Assembly (NCBI GenBank): GCA_963749825.1 | Contig: CAVVOI010000013.1 | Span: 62,001-126,000, forward strand | Length of the DNA stretch: 64,000 nucleotides | Source of the DNA: UBA11865 sp963749825 | GTDB lineage: Bacteria; Chloroflexota; Anaerolineae; Promineifilales; Promineifilaceae | Direction of reading: 5' to 3' | Part shown: one piece after another, positions 18,470 to 26,255 of the stretch | Position numbering within the stretch: position 1 is the first letter of the stretch | Layout: every line of letters starts with the position of its first letter | The notes under the pieces: generated by a model | Told to the model about the DNA's origin: nothing | Database searches by the model: none | Seen by the model: only the letters and a program-made list of their open reading frames with translations | Made by a program: the position numbers and the translations under genes

Positions 18470-19083
18470 GCCAGTTCTTTCTCCTGTTGCAGCGCCTTCT
18501 CTTCTAAAGCCAAAAGTTCGCGATCACGGATGGCTGCTACTTCTTCAGCCACAGACTTTTGTAACGGGCCTTTTGCTTCCGCCAGCAATCCCAACAAGCC
18601 CAAAACGCCGGAGAAGATCAGAACAACTTGCACCAAAACATCGAGACCACGTTGTTCCCAAATGACCACTTGGATAGGCTCTTCGATAGTTTGCGTGTCG
18701 GCCAGATTCCCGACAACGGCCGCCTGATCAGGCGGTAAGACAATCACTTCGCGACCGAAGGGGAGAATCAGCCAACCTAATAGGAACAAAGCCGCGATAA
18801 CCAGTCCCCAAACCAGTGGTCTGGGTATGAGTAGTTTCAACTCGATTTGGTCTTCTCCAGCCATGCCAATCGCAAAGACAAAAAGCACGGTTACCAAACC
18901 GGCACCGACGCTCAGCTCGATTACGGCAGCCTGGTGGGCTCCTAGCTGGTAGAAAATAATAGCCAACAGGGCGCTGGCGCCAGCCAGCCAGATGGCTGAA
19001 TGAAGAAGACGCTCAGCCCGAATCGCCTGAATAGCAAAAATGATCAGCGCAAACATCAGAAAGGTAAATAACATTGTTGCCAC
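18466..19083 (-). CDS. NuoJ/MbhD-like (DUF4040-type) membrane subunit
   Basis: 205 residues. The N-terminal five TM helices include AAVIELSVGAGLVTVLFVFAI with the buried Glu seen in NuoJ/MbhD-type subunits. A later TM pair flanks a 40-residue extracytoplasmic loop, and the C-terminal 35 residues are charged and helical. It is the first group 4 hydrogenase gene, beginning 11 bases after the pentapeptide-repeat gene. It completes the NuoA-J-K-L-N-like membrane arm. Confidence 0.8.
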   Translation of the reverse strand: MATMLFTFLMFALIIFAIQAIRAERLLHSAIWLAGASALLAIIFYQLGAHQAAVIELSVGAGLVTVLFVFAIGMAGEDQIELKLLIPRPLVWGLVIAALFLLGWLILPFGREVIVLPPDQAAVVGNLADTQTIEEPIQVVIWEQRGLDVLVQVVLIFSGVLGLLGLLAEAKGPLQKSVAEEVAAIRDRELLALEEKALQQEKELA

Positions 19084-19094
19084 CCCGTCCTTAT

Positions 19095-19661
19095 TTAGGC
19101 AGGTTCGCTCACAGTTGTATCGACCTCCATTCCTTGGCCACGCAAGTAGGTCTCCAGTGGTATCCGAAGGAATTCGGCCATGGCCTTTGGATCGTTGACG
19201 TCAACGCGACCCCACCTGGCAAACTCAAGGTCGCCCGCCAGGTTGTAGCGGCCGTCATAGCTAGTGCCGTCTGGCATTATCGCGCCCCACAGCCGTTTGG
19301 CTTGGACGAGCTGCTCGTCGGCGAGATTGCGGGTATTCTGCAGGTCGGCCTTGAACAGGTCCGCATTGACGAGAATGGTTTGGCTGAAGTTAGCGCTCTG
19401 CAAGTTGGCCCGTGACAACCTGGCTCCCGTAAGGTTAGCCTGGCTCAAATCCGCGTGTTCCAAGTGCGCTTGATGCAGATCGACGTTGGTCAGGTCGGCG
19501 CCAAGCAGGTCCGCATCCTGCATATGAGCATGGCATAAAGGAATGTTCTTTAACGAACCATCTTGTAGCCAGCCGCGAACACGTAAGTCTTCAATGGCCT
19601 GTAAAACTCGCTTGTTTTCAAAACTGCGTAATTTGCGAACTAGATCTATAACTGTAGTCAT
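19095..19661 (-). CDS. Pentapeptide-repeat protein
   Basis: 188 residues. From about residue 42 to 110 the A(D/N)LXX periodicity is clear (ADLLGADLTNVDLHQAHLEH and so on), forming a right-handed quadrilateral beta-helix of about 14 coils. The flanks are unrelated. An AAAAGGAGG site precedes the ATG. It lies 13 bases after the degenerate kinase and 11 before the hydrogenase genes, so it is co-transcribed with them. Such proteins can be scaffolds or DNA mimics; a role in hydrogenase assembly would be pure inference. Confidence 0.85.
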   Translation of the reverse strand: MTTVIDLVRKLRSFENKRVLQAIEDLRVRGWLQDGSLKNIPLCHAHMQDADLLGADLTNVDLHQAHLEHADLSQANLTGARLSRANLQSANFSQTILVNADLFKADLQNTRNLADEQLVQAKRLWGAIMPDGTSYDGRYNLAGDLEFARWGRVDVNDPKAMAEFLRIPLETYLRGQGMEVDTTVSEPA

Positions 19662-19674
19662 CGTAACCTCCTTT

Positions 19675-20460
19675 TCATTGTTCTATGATTGGAATCGTGA
19701 ACCAAAAGATCGAGCCATTACCTGGACATTGTTCCACCCCTATCTTGCCGCCGTGCTCTTCGACAATCGCCCTTGTTACTGAAAGCCCCAGCCCAATTCC
19801 GTATGGTCTATCGCTTGGCGTTGCCGATTGTATGGAATGCTCGAATACCGTTTCTTGTTCTCCTGGTTGAAGACCAGAACCCTGGTCGGTGACGTTCACC
19901 CGCAGTTGCTTGTGGCTACTCTCTTCCAAACCCACACAAATAGTCTGGTTCATCGGGCCGAACTTGCTGGCATTGGATAACAAATTCACCATTACCTGGG
20001 TTAATCGGGCTGGATCTCCTTTTACCAAGGGCAGCGAACCTGGCTGCTCGACAACAACACGCTGGCGGCGGCGATCGATCAGTGGACGAGTAAACCGTAT
20101 AGCCCTAGAAACCACGACGCCGAGGTCAATTGCTCCGGCCCGAATAAAAAAGCGTCCCGCTTCGATATTGTTGCTCTCGATAAGGTTGTCGATGAGTGTT
20201 TGCAGCCCGTTGACGCTTAAGTGGATTGACTGCAACAATTCGCGAATTTCGCTTGTGGAGAGCGAATCTAAGTCGTCGAGCAAGTATTCGACAGAAGCAT
20301 TCAAAGCCGATAGGGGTGTACGAAATTCGTTGGTTATATTGGCCAGTAACTGCGGAATTAATGGTTGAACCCCGCTATCCTCCACCGTGTTCTCAATTAG
20401 GCGAGTGGCTGATGGGGTTCGTTCCTTCATTTGGGAAATAACTAACTCAACCTCATTCAT
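19675..20460 (-). CDS. Histidine-kinase-like protein lacking the phospho-acceptor His
   Basis: 261 residues, no membrane segment or sensor domain. The H-box reads NITNEFRTPLSAL, so the residue normally His is Asn44 (codon AAC, + strand 20329-20331), one base from CAC. The rest of HisKA and the HATPase_c N, G1 (DQGSGLQP) and G2 (YGIGLGLS) boxes are intact. It is a close paralogue of the C-terminal half of the active kinase at 30002-32101. It may act as a pseudokinase that binds or dephosphorylates a response regulator, or heterodimerises with the active kinase. It heads the hydrogenase operon and has Pho-box-like repeats upstream. Confidence 0.85.
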   Translation of the reverse strand: MNEVELVISQMKERTPSATRLIENTVEDSGVQPLIPQLLANITNEFRTPLSALNASVEYLLDDLDSLSTSEIRELLQSIHLSVNGLQTLIDNLIESNNIEAGRFFIRAGAIDLGVVVSRAIRFTRPLIDRRRQRVVVEQPGSLPLVKGDPARLTQVMVNLLSNASKFGPMNQTICVGLEESSHKQLRVNVTDQGSGLQPGEQETVFEHSIQSATPSDRPYGIGLGLSVTRAIVEEHGGKIGVEQCPGNGSIFWFTIPIIEQ

Positions 20461-20553
20461 CTGGTTTACTCTCTCCGTACCCTTTGATACACCATCACTT
20501 TCCTTTTAGTTATCAGTTTGCAACGAGAAGGTGATAAAAACGGTCGCCGGCTG

Positions 20554-20570
20554 GTAACAAAGTGGTAACA
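20554..20570 (-). promoter_or_regulatory. Pho-box-like direct repeat upstream of kinase/hydrogenase operon
   Basis: GTAACA occurs at 20554-20559 and again at 20565-20570 (TGTTAC on the coding strand), spaced 11 bp and embedded in identical GGTAACAAA contexts. It lies between pstB and the kinase gene at 20460. It resembles the tandem array before pstS, so binding by the OmpR-type regulators encoded nearby is inferred. Confidence 0.55.
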
Positions 20571-20577
20571 AAAGGTT

Positions 20578-21333
20578 TCAGCCGATATCTCCAACCAGAT
20601 AAGCCCGGGTGCGCGCGTCTAGCGGGTTGGCAAAAAGCTTCTCGGCGGGTCCGGCTTCCACCAACTCCCCCAACCATAAAAAGATAAGGTAGTCTGCCAG
20701 GCGATGAGCCTGACGTAACATATGCGTCACCATCACAATGGTGGTCTCTTTTTTGAGTTCCAATAGTTGCGCCTCAACTCGTTGCGCAGAGATAGGATCC
20801 AAAGCAGACGTGGCTTCGTCGCACAACAATATTTCCGGTTTTACCGCCAATGCCCGGGCCAGACACAAACGTTGCTGCTGGCCTGTAGATAGTTGAGATG
20901 CAGGCGCCTTCAAACGAAGAACTACCTCTTCCCAAAGGCCAGCTGTTCGTAAGTTGGACTCAACACGCCTGTCTAACTCGCGACCTTTTCGCTGTCCATG
21001 AATGCGAGGGCCATAGGCCACGTTGTCGAAAATAGACATAGGAAGCGGAAATGGCTTGGGGGCTAACATCCCAACAAGTGTTCGAACCTCAAATACATCA
21101 ACGTCTGGTTTGTAGATATCGTTGCCATTTATGAAGATCTGTCCAGTTAGCCGGACGATGGGATCCTCCTCCAGGAGGCGATTAAGGCTTCTCAAGAATG
21201 TCGTTTTGCCGCAACCTGAGGGGCCAATAATGGCGGTGATCCCCTGGCTAGGAATGTCCACATTGATGTCTTTGAGTACATGGTTCGAACCGTACCAGAC
21301 GTTCAACTCTTGAATACGAATATGGGGTTCCAT
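20578..21333 (-). CDS. pstB: Phosphate ABC transporter ATPase PstB (divergent)
   Basis: 251 residues. Walker A GPSGCGKTT, the PstB-typical PMSIFDNVAYGPRIHG, Walker B ILLCDEATSALDP and the H-loop VTH are present. Two positions depart from the family: the Q-loop Gln (VFQKP in typical PstB) is Pro92 in MLAPKP, and the signature is LSTGQQQ instead of LSGGQQQ. It should energise phosphate import with PstC and PstA, 13 bases upstream. The altered Q-loop could change coupling. Confidence 0.88.
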   Translation of the reverse strand: MEPHIRIQELNVWYGSNHVLKDINVDIPSQGITAIIGPSGCGKTTFLRSLNRLLEEDPIVRLTGQIFINGNDIYKPDVDVFEVRTLVGMLAPKPFPLPMSIFDNVAYGPRIHGQRKGRELDRRVESNLRTAGLWEEVVLRLKAPASQLSTGQQQRLCLARALAVKPEILLCDEATSALDPISAQRVEAQLLELKKETTIVMVTHMLRQAHRLADYLIFLWLGELVEAGPAEKLFANPLDARTRAYLVGDIG

Positions 21334-21346
21334 GGCATCTTTTTTC

Positions 21347-22195
21347 CTAAAGGATCACATTCCTGCGCAGGCGGCCGGCCAACCAGCGAGAGATCAGACT
21401 AATGGCCAGGACGATGACCGTCAGTATTAATGCCGAGGCATAGGCGCGTTGTTGTACTGTCGGAAAGGGTGTACCTAGCTGGAAAAATACAGCCAGTGGT
21501 AGCGATGCGACGGGACTGAAGAGGGAGTCAGGTAATCGATCGGTATAACCGGCGGTGAATAGGACAGAGGCTGCATCGCCGATACCACGGCCAAAAGCCA
21601 GTAATACAGCAGTGAAAAGGCCGGGTGCCGTTTGCCGGATCATTACCCGAAGCGCCGTCTCCAACCTTGTTGCGCCCAAGGCCAAGGAAGATTCCTGCAA
21701 TGTTGCTGGAACCATGCCGATTACCTCGTCCACCCCCCGGGTCATGATCGGGATTTCGAGCAGCGTAAGGGCGATAATTCCTCCCAGCATGGAGGCTCGC
21801 ATCCCCAACCACAGCATGATGGTAAAGCCAAAGACACCGTAGACGATGCTTGGTACTCCCCACAATACGTCAAGGACTAGGCGGGCCACTTCAGACCGCC
21901 GCCGATGCCGGGCATAAAGGTTTAGATAAAGGGCAATGGGTAAGCCGACGGCGGCCGCCAGTATCGTGGCTACACTCACCATACAGAGAGACCCAACGAT
22001 GGCGTTCAGGATACCACCCTCCCCACCAAGATAATATCCGCCCTTCGAGGTTTGGGTAATCATGGCCAAGTTTAGGGCGGGCAGCCCACGCCAGATGATC
22101 GTCCCCAAAATCAGCAACAGGCTGCCCAATACGATTATCACCGAAATAATCATCAAAAACTTGAAAAAGCCCTCTTCAATTTTGCGCCATTGCAT
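21347..22195 (-). CDS. pstA: Phosphate ABC transporter permease PstA
   Basis: 282 residues, six TM helices. The EAA-type cytoplasmic loop LQESSLALGATRLETALRVM and the helix GIGDAASVLFTAG are typical of PstA. It sits between pstC (11 bases upstream) and pstB in the canonical pstSCAB order. Confidence 0.9.
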   Translation of the reverse strand: MQWRKIEEGFFKFLMIISVIIVLGSLLLILGTIIWRGLPALNLAMITQTSKGGYYLGGEGGILNAIVGSLCMVSVATILAAAVGLPIALYLNLYARHRRRSEVARLVLDVLWGVPSIVYGVFGFTIMLWLGMRASMLGGIIALTLLEIPIMTRGVDEVIGMVPATLQESSLALGATRLETALRVMIRQTAPGLFTAVLLAFGRGIGDAASVLFTAGYTDRLPDSLFSPVASLPLAVFFQLGTPFPTVQQRAYASALILTVIVLAISLISRWLAGRLRRNVIL

Positions 22196-22206
22196 GTCGA
22201 TAAACC

Positions 22207-23217
22207 CTACACCCTTTGCGTTAGTCGATTAAGCGCTAGCCGGGAAAATAAGTTAAAGGCCAGTACAACCAGCAACAGGATGAGGGCAGCCCCCATCAAG
22301 GCGGCATCGTAAAGGGGTATAGACATCATTTCGCCATAATTATTGGCGATTAGCGCCGTGAGCGGATAAGTCGCGTCAAAGATGGAATGCGGAACCTGAA
22401 CCACGTTGCCAACCACCATCAACACGGCTATTGTCTCTCCAAAGGCTCGGGAAAAGCCTAAGACCACCGCAGCCAAAATGCCCGATCGGGAGCGACGCAG
22501 TACGACAAACTTAATGGTTTGCCAACGCGTAGCACCTAAGGACAAGGATGCTTCCCTGAATCCACGGGGAACCGCCCGGATCACTTCTTCAGAAACAGAG
22601 ATGATGATAGGCAGGACCATCACGGCTAAAACCAGACCCCCCGCAAGGACGCCGTATCCGGTTGGATTGTCGCTCTGGAACAAGGGTATGAATCCGAGCG
22701 ACCTGGAAAGAGGAGGCGCTACATAATTTTGGACCAACGGCACCAAAAACAGTACTCCCCAAACACCGTAGACCACTGACGGGATGCCCGCCAGTAGGTC
22801 GATAACTGGCATGGCTGAGGACCGGATGCGTGGTCGGGCGTATTCGGCCAGGTAAATAGCTACCAGGAGAGAAAGCGGGACAGCGGCTATCATAGCTATC
22901 GTTGTCACCCATAATGTGCCGGCAATGAAAGGCAAGAAACCAAAAGCGCCCCTGAGTGGCTGCCAGGTTGTGGAGAAGAGTAATTCTTTTATTGAGTGGT
23001 CGGAAAATATGGGTTGGGTGCGCACAATAAGGACTGCCATCATCAGCAGCAACAATAACCAGGTAAGCATGGTCAAAAGACCCATGGATTGCTGCGCCAA
23101 CCGATCCTTGGTATGTCTTTGAAGACTCGGAAGCACTAAAGGCCACCGCTTTCTTTTCGCACCTTCTACTGGTATGGTCGCGTTTTCAACTCGCTGTTGG
23201 AGCAGGTCGCTGTTCAT
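22207..23217 (-). CDS. pstC: Phosphate ABC transporter permease PstC
   Basis: 336 residues with a 45-residue charged cytoplasmic N-terminus and six TM helices. FREASLSLGATRWQTIKFV is the EAA loop, and LGFSRAFGETIAVLMVVGN carries the conserved Arg/Glu of phosphate permeases. Second gene of the pst operon. Confidence 0.9.
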   Translation of the reverse strand: MNSDLLQQRVENATIPVEGAKRKRWPLVLPSLQRHTKDRLAQQSMGLLTMLTWLLLLLMMAVLIVRTQPIFSDHSIKELLFSTTWQPLRGAFGFLPFIAGTLWVTTIAMIAAVPLSLLVAIYLAEYARPRIRSSAMPVIDLLAGIPSVVYGVWGVLFLVPLVQNYVAPPLSRSLGFIPLFQSDNPTGYGVLAGGLVLAVMVLPIIISVSEEVIRAVPRGFREASLSLGATRWQTIKFVVLRRSRSGILAAVVLGFSRAFGETIAVLMVVGNVVQVPHSIFDATYPLTALIANNYGEMMSIPLYDAALMGAALILLLVVLAFNLFSRLALNRLTQRV

Positions 23218-23253
23218 TTAAATCATGCCTGCAAATCAACCGACGAATTTGAA

Positions 23254-24222
23254 TCAATCCAACTTGTCCAATTCTGCATTAATTCTCTCTTCGGTAAGGG
23301 CGATGTACCCTGCTTCGCCGACGTATTGTTGACCTTCGGTCAAAATCCAGTCGATAAATAACAGGACCAGCCCAGATGGTTGACCATGGGTCACAAGATT
23401 TAAATCGCGGGCTGGCGGCGAAGGATAGACAGATGCAGCCACGGCCCGGACAGCTTGTTCCTTGGTGCCGTAGATTTCTTCAGGATCAGCCTGACCGTTA
23501 TTATTAATGTCAATAGGAACAACGAGAGACCCGGTCACTGACCTGCCCGTCTCCTGGTCGTAAGCATAGTTCAGGTTGTTGTAGCCAATACTCAGTGGGT
23601 CCTTGATAACCGCATCCAACAGGCCAGGATCACCGTAAACGCCAATGCCTAACAGATCCTCCTGTCTCTTCCCCAGATACTCTGCCCACGTTGCTGGAGC
23701 GCCGGCCGCATCGGAACGGGTATAAACGTGGATAGGCTCCGATACCTCTGGCCGATCCACTGCCTGCCCCCAAGTGGTGATCTCTCCTGTAATAAATATT
23801 CTGATCAAGGTTTCCTGATTCAAGCCCTGTCGGCGAAGATCCTCCCAAACAGGGTTTGCTTCGCTGGTCGTGGCAAATACAGCATCCTTAGCAACAGATA
23901 GCCAGAATGCTCCTTTTTCGATTTCTTCGTGGTACACCTGGCGGGAAACCATGCCAATATCAACGGCATTGGCTAGTGCATCGGTCATACCTTTGCCTGC
24001 ACCACCGGCGGAGATATCAAATCTAACTGAAGGGTATTGGACCTGAAACGCGTCTGCCCACTGGACCATCAGGGGGTATAAAGCCCAGGCTCCAGAAACT
24101 GTGATGGTACCTTGCGGACTTCCTTCGTCTACGTCTTTATTACTTGTTTGTTCGCAACTTGCAAGTAGCAGAATTAGAATCGCGAATGACAATAGGTTTG
24201 CCAACGATAAATTTCTTCGCAT
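23254..24222 (-). CDS. pstS: Phosphate-binding lipoprotein PstS
   Basis: About 322 residues from the ATG at 24222; upstream in-frame residues overlap the promoter and are unlikely to be translated. The signal peptide ends with the lipobox LLLASC. The PstS-like binding fold is seen from SGAWALYPLMVQWADAF, SAGGAGKGMTDALANAVDIGMVSR and YTRSDAAGAPATWAEYLGK. The spacing and order with pstCAB support phosphate as ligand. Its promoter has a four-fold Pho-box-like array and a -10 TATAGT. Confidence 0.88.
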   Translation of the reverse strand: MRRNLSLANLLSFAILILLLASCEQTSNKDVDEGSPQGTITVSGAWALYPLMVQWADAFQVQYPSVRFDISAGGAGKGMTDALANAVDIGMVSRQVYHEEIEKGAFWLSVAKDAVFATTSEANPVWEDLRRQGLNQETLIRIFITGEITTWGQAVDRPEVSEPIHVYTRSDAAGAPATWAEYLGKRQEDLLGIGVYGDPGLLDAVIKDPLSIGYNNLNYAYDQETGRSVTGSLVVPIDINNNGQADPEEIYGTKEQAVRAVAASVYPSPPARDLNLVTHGQPSGLVLLFIDWILTEGQQYVGEAGYIALTEERINAELDKLD

Positions 24223-24253
24223 CGTCACCTCTATTGGTGCAAGATCACAATCA

Positions 24254-24309
24254 ACTATAGGTGGTTGAGGTAACAGCGTTCGTAACAGGGGTGTAACAAC
24301 GTGGTTACA
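24254..24309 (-). promoter_or_regulatory. pstS promoter with four Pho-box-like repeats
   Basis: On the + strand GTAACA starts at 24270, 24282 and 24293 and GTTACA at 24304, steps of 12, 11 and 11 bp, the spacing used by PhoB/PhoP dimers. On the coding strand the boxes read TGTTAC. A -10-like TATAGT (complement of 24254-24259) follows the last box, leaving a short leader before the ATG at 24222. The arrangement, with activator boxes in place of a -35, is as in known Pho promoters. Confidence 0.7.
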
Positions 24310-24416
24310 AAAGAATAGAGAGGATGACATGTCGAAGATTTTTCTGCTGATGCCATTCCGGAGGTGACAGGATCTTAGGCTGGATTGTTCTAACTTTTCA
24401 GGGCAACCAGGCTCCG

Positions 24417-25136
24417 TTAAGCCACCAAGAATAGGCTTTCTTCTTGCTCTAATTTCTGAGCTTTTGGTACAAACGAGTAACCGACGCCTGTAATTGTTTC
24501 TAAATGACTGTGAATGGATGATTCGGTATCTATCTTGCGTCTCAGCCGGTAGACGAGCTGTTTCAACATGACCCGATCGCCACTAGCTGGTCCCCAAACG
24601 TAATCGATCAATGAATCCGCCGGAATTACCTGTCCACTATTGCGAATCAGCATCTCTAACAGGCGAGTTTCAAGCGGTGTGAGGGAAGCAGCCAGCTCAC
24701 TATTGCGCCACAGTTTGTGACTCAGCGGATCTAGGGTGAAATCGTCTGCCTCGATAGGACCAGGGGTGATGGTCTGGCCAGTAGCCCGCCGCAGAACCGC
24801 CTCGATACGGGCAACCAGTTGTCGTGGGCTAAAAGGTTTAACGACGTAGTCATCGGCCCCCAGTTTTAATCCCAATACCACATCATCGTCGTCGCTTCGC
24901 ACACTAAGGATGACAATCGGCGTCCCACCATCCGCGCTAATGCGACGACAAATGGCCATACCGTCCATTTTTGGCAAATTCAGATCCAGAATGATCAAAT
25001 CAGGTGATTCTGCCTGCCAACGCTCCAGACCTTCTAAGCCGTCATGAGCCATCAAGGTTTCGAAACCGGCTCGCCGCAGGGTGAATGCCAACACATCCGC
25101 CAAAGCCAGGTCATCTTCTATGACTAGTACCTTCAT
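24417..25136 (-). CDS. OmpR-family response regulator (PhoP/PhoB-like)
   Basis: 239 residues: receiver (Asp in LIILDLNLPKMDG, Lys in VVKPFSPRQL) plus a winged-helix DNA-binding domain (about 135-230, with LTPLETRLLEMLIRNSGQV and VYRLRRKI). Last gene of the USP-NptA-USP-binding-protein operon, 8 bases after it, and just upstream of the pst promoter. It closely resembles the regulator at 29325, so the two are paralogues. Likely binds the direct repeats near pstS. Confidence 0.88.
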   Translation of the reverse strand: MKVLVIEDDLALADVLAFTLRRAGFETLMAHDGLEGLERWQAESPDLIILDLNLPKMDGMAICRRISADGGTPIVILSVRSDDDDVVLGLKLGADDYVVKPFSPRQLVARIEAVLRRATGQTITPGPIEADDFTLDPLSHKLWRNSELAASLTPLETRLLEMLIRNSGQVIPADSLIDYVWGPASGDRVMLKQLVYRLRRKIDTESSIHSHLETITGVGYSFVPKAQKLEQEESLFLVA

Positions 25137-25144
25137 AATTGCCC

Positions 25145-26227
25145 CTAATCCTGACCATTCAAAAGTGTCGGTAATGGCTCGGTTTCCAGTTGCGGTGCCA
25201 TATCAGACTTCCACAGTCCCTCGATCAAATCATGGTAGGCTTGCGACCAACCACCCAAATCCTCGACCGTGAAAGGTTGGAATGTCGATACAAATTCGCC
25301 AGCTTCGACTTTTGGTGGACGCAAATGATATTGCCCCAACATCTTTTGGCCAGCTTCACTCAGAAGATATCGAACAAAATCCTCGGCCGCCGCCCTCTCT
25401 GATAGGGTAATATTGGCGTCGACGATGACCGCCAAATGTTGGGCGATGATTGTGTTTGGAGGCAAAATGACCTCTAAAGGAACTCCCCGGTCTATCGCAA
25501 ACAAGGCGTCCTGTTCATAGGTCACTAGAGCGTCACCAGCACCTAACTCAAACAAAGTTAATGTCGCTCTGGCTGAAGAGCCCAAGACTTTTACATTGTT
25601 CCAAATCGCTTTGACCTGGGTTTCGGCCGCATCTCGGTCACTATTGACAAGATAAGCGCTGCCATATTCAGCCAGAATGGCCCAATCGCCAGCCCCTGAT
25701 CGGCCGGGTTCGGCATGAAGGAGTTGAAGTCCTGGTTGGGCTAAATCGGCAAAATCCTTTATGCTGGCCGGATTGCCCGGGCGGGTGACAATCACCATTG
25801 GCGTGCAGCCAATGATCTCAGCCTGGTTACTCTGCTCTACCTGTCGCCCGACCTGCAACCAGGTGACGTGCTGGGCGTTGCTTAAGATGGCCACATCGGC
25901 CGGTGCGCCCAGGTTTATTTGGTTAGCCAGGGTTCCTGAAGGACCAAAGACGCCTTCAATTATCAAGTCGCGCCCGGTCTTGGCCTCCCAGATCGTCTCA
26001 AAGGCGGGAAAGATGCGTTGGTTAAAAACATCCTCCTGGGTGCTGAAACTGTAAACGACTAGCTTTACCGGCGGACGGAGGCCGGCGATCATGACCGATC
26101 CGCCATGGTAAAGCACTAAACCCATTAACAAGGCAACAATAAGATAGACGAACAGCCGGTAAAATACAGGGGTGGAAGGGCGGTTTACTGAGATTTTCTG
26201 AGAGCCTGCTTGTATTATGCTTCCCAT
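25145..26227 (-). CDS. Sulfate/thiosulfate-type extracellular binding protein
   Basis: 360 residues with an N-terminal signal anchor (about 25-48) and no lipobox. FGPSGTLANQINLGAPADVAIL, HAEPGRSGAGDWAILAEYGSAY and LVTYEQDALFAI follow the Sbp/CysP-type oxyanion-binding proteins. No cognate permease or ATPase genes of that class are nearby, so the protein may be a sensor or serve the Pst system. Its operon contains a Na/Pi transporter and a PhoP-like regulator, so phosphate is also a candidate ligand. Confidence 0.75.
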   Translation of the reverse strand: MGSIIQAGSQKISVNRPSTPVFYRLFVYLIVALLMGLVLYHGGSVMIAGLRPPVKLVVYSFSTQEDVFNQRIFPAFETIWEAKTGRDLIIEGVFGPSGTLANQINLGAPADVAILSNAQHVTWLQVGRQVEQSNQAEIIGCTPMVIVTRPGNPASIKDFADLAQPGLQLLHAEPGRSGAGDWAILAEYGSAYLVNSDRDAAETQVKAIWNNVKVLGSSARATLTLFELGAGDALVTYEQDALFAIDRGVPLEVILPPNTIIAQHLAVIVDANITLSERAAAEDFVRYLLSEAGQKMLGQYHLRPPKVEAGEFVSTFQPFTVEDLGGWSQAYHDLIEGLWKSDMAPQLETEPLPTLLNGQD

Positions 26228-26255
26228 TGTCGGATCCCTTTGAACGGTTAAAGTA

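Noticed and set aside
10953..19083. Respiratory complex I (Nuo)
   Set aside because: The NuoD-like subunit keeps both NiFe CxxC pairs and there are no NuoE/F/G genes, so a hydrogenase is the better reading.
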